Assembly: GCA_963662155.1 (NCBI GenBank)
Contig: OY759272.1
Location: forward strand, 45,378,686-45,442,685
Origin: Lamellibrachia columna
Lineage: Eukaryota > Annelida > Polychaeta > Sabellida > Siboglinidae
DNA: 64,000 nt
Direction: 5' to 3'
Part shown: one piece after another, positions 62,277-64,000 of the stretch
Position numbering within the stretch: the first letter of the stretch is position 1
Layout of the letters: every line of letters starts with the position of its first letter
Made by a program: the position numbers and the translations under genes
The notes under the pieces: model-generated
The model's input: only the letters and a program-made list of their open reading frames with translations
Told to the model about the DNA's origin: nothing
The model's database searches: none

Positions 62277-64000
62277 CAGCGGTCCGCAAACTCTGGCCCA
62301 TAGGCCAAATTTGGCCTGTGGCCCGCTTTCAACTGGCTCGCGTGACCGTGCCAGCAATATAATTTTTTTCAGTTGTTCTATGACCACTAAATAACGTGTT
62401 TCCTGATGGTTTTCAATACAATTATGCCAACTGTTTAAACTTTACAAAACAGCCATAGAGCTTACACAAATTTGAAATATTATGAAGCATTAATTTTGTT
62501 GTTCACTCAATTCGCCAGAGTAAACTTCGTATATATTTAATAGCAACAACCTTAACCTTTGCAGTGATGTTTGCTAGGTGGCGCTACTGTTAACATAACA
62601 GAAGTTAACGCTTCATTCCCAGAAACCCGGATGAAACATCGCTCAATAACAAGTCATCTTCGACACAGTTAACATTGAATTTGTGAATCTCAGGACTATG
62701 GCGTATATCGAGAAAAAAACGTCGTTTTGATTATTCCGGAGAGTGTTTGACGCTGCCTGGGAGCATGAGTACTTCTTTTGCTATTGTGAGTATGACCAAA
62801 AAGCGATGTGTTTGATATGCAGAGAAAGCGTTGCTGATTTGAAACGCTATAACGTGAAATGGCATTACGATTTGAGGCATAAAAAGTGCTTTGACGGTGC
62901 AAAAAAAGTGACACGCAACAGCTGATGGTATCTGTGCGGTATTTCAACGAAGGTGTATCAGAAGACTTCCTGTGCCTGATCCCATTGAAGGGCACAACCA
63001 CCGCGCAGGACGTTTGTAGTGCGCTATTGAAGTTCAGCGAACAAAACGATTTGACGTGGAAAAATTTGGTTTCTCTGTGTACAGACAGCGCGCCCAGCAT
63101 GCTTGGTCGTCAAGCTGGATTCGGTGCATTGTTCCGTCAAGAAATCGGAAAGCCGAATCTGATATCATACCACTGCATACTTCACCAGCAAGCATTGTAC
63201 GCGAAAGCAGGCTGTGGTCTGCAGGATACGATGAAAACTATTGTAGAGAGCGTGAACCTCATCCGCGCACGTTCTCTCAACCACAGGAGTTTCCAAAATC
63301 ACTTGGCTACACTTGATGATGCAGAATTCGGCGATGTGCTATTCTACAACAGTGTCCGTTGGCTGAGTCGAGGCGCATTTCTTGAGAGATTTGCTGCACT
63401 GCTTCCTCACATCGTGAGTTTTCTCAAAGAAATTGATCACCCAGTTAGTTGCCCATCTGGAAGATGACAAGTTTCGGGTGCGACTCTGCATTCTGACTGA
63501 CATTTTCGGACACCTAAATAAGCTAAACCTGCTGCTACAAGGACGGCACAAGTTGCTATGTAATTTGTACGAAGCGGTGAAGGGCTTCGAGGACAAGGTG
63601 ACACTTTTCAAAGTTCATGCAGAAGGCGACAATTTTCTGCACTTCAAGATCACCAGAGAATTCTGTGGTGAAGATGATGAACGTATTGCAGACGCCAAAC
63701 AGGTACTTGCTGATGTGCTTAACAGCCTGGAGACCGCATTCAGCTGACGATTCGCTGACTTCGCTGCTATCGACGACATTTGCTGCTTCTTTGCAAGCCA
63801 TTTTACTGCGGAGCCAGCTATTTGCCAAACATTGTCGCAAACGTTTGCAGTCGACGAAGCAGCGTTGCAGGACAATTTCATCGATTTGAAGGTGGTGCCA
63901 GGACTAAAAAATTTGTTTAATGCTGCGAAAGACGATCTCGTGCTTTTCTGGGCAACGCAAGTGCCTGTGCGATTTCAAGTGCTGATCGAAGCAGCACAGA
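62277..64000 (+). mobile_element. hAT (Charlie-like) DNA transposon, 5' part, decayed
   Basis: Starts at CAGCGGTCCGCAAACT, a typical hAT terminus, followed by GGCCCATAGGCC-type subterminal sequence; candidate 8-bp target site GTTTACAC lies at 62269-62276. The 3' terminus is past the window. Coding remnants follow from 62698. Confidence 0.85.
62698..64000 (+). pseudogene. hAT transposase pseudogene (GTF2IRD2/ZBED-like)
   Basis: ATG at 62698 begins MAYIEKKTSF and hits TGA at 62728. The same frame then encodes a BED-type zinc finger (W-EHEYFFCYCEY, CLIC, and a His pair in WHYDLRH) to a stop at 62923. From 62925 a second frame encodes the mid-catalytic region (LIPLKGTTTAQDV, TDSAPSMLGRQAG, ISYHCILHQQ, YNSVRWLSRGAFL). 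A frameshift near 63450 moves to a third stretch (FGHLNKLNLLLQGR...), with one more stop at 63745, continuing to the edge. About 100-150 residues between the zinc finger and catalytic part are missing. Confidence 0.9.

Overview
This 64 kb window is animal nuclear DNA. It holds large parts of two multi-exon genes with GT-AG introns, arranged convergently, and most of the remainder is tandem repeats and transposable-element remains. The repeat style (many intronic minisatellites, several of which include an exon-intron boundary), the CR1-, L2- and RTE-like LINE remnants and the hAT element fit an invertebrate deuterostome. Amphioxus (Branchiostoma) is my best guess, from memory of similar junction-spanning minisatellites described there. 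The organism is inferred, not proven.

Gene 1 (+ strand, 4425-36233) is an SLC6-family sodium/chloride-dependent transporter. I assembled 14 exons by hand with correct splice sites and a continuous reading frame: 2124 nt, 707 codons plus stop, covering TM1 to TM12 and the cytosolic C-tail. The start codon and extreme N-terminus were not found. A Gly sits where monoamine transporters carry Asp in TM1, so the substrate is probably an amino acid or related compound.

Gene 2 (- strand, 61904 down to 40070) is KIFAP3/KAP3, the non-motor armadillo-repeat subunit of heterotrimeric kinesin-2. Nine exons give 1428 nt (475 codons plus stop), covering the C-terminal half and the stop. The 5' exons lie beyond the right edge. 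The two genes converge on the stretch 36.2-40.07 kb.

Layout: 1-4.4 kb no gene recognised; 4.4-10.8 kb TM1 and TM2 exons separated by a 47-bp array, a broken RTE-like LINE and a DNA element nested in a CR1 tail; 10.7-11.8 kb repeats carrying copies of the TM2 exon end and donor; 14.2-15.9 kb LINE remains split by an element with inverted termini; 17-17.6 kb the TM3 exon with its acceptor region repeated six times; 17.9-19.6 kb 29-bp array; 20-34.4 kb exons separated by large arrays (38, 22, 49, 39 and 33 bp units); 35.8-36.2 kb last SLC6 exon; 40-42.4 kb last KIFAP3 exons, SINE-like copy and 84-bp array; 42.5-46.5 kb element with inverted termini and a rearranged RTE; 48.8-57.7 kb KIFAP3 exons with two CR1 copies, each inserted into a minisatellite; 59.2-60.25 kb 50-bp array ending in a KIFAP3 donor site; 62.28-64 kb 5' part of a decayed hAT transposon.

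The most notable signal is that minisatellites in both genes are repeatedly built from exon-intron boundaries, so many arrays carry extra copies of splice donors or acceptors. The 94-bp acceptor array of the SLC6 TM3 exon and the 50-bp and 29-bp donor arrays of KIFAP3 are the clearest cases.
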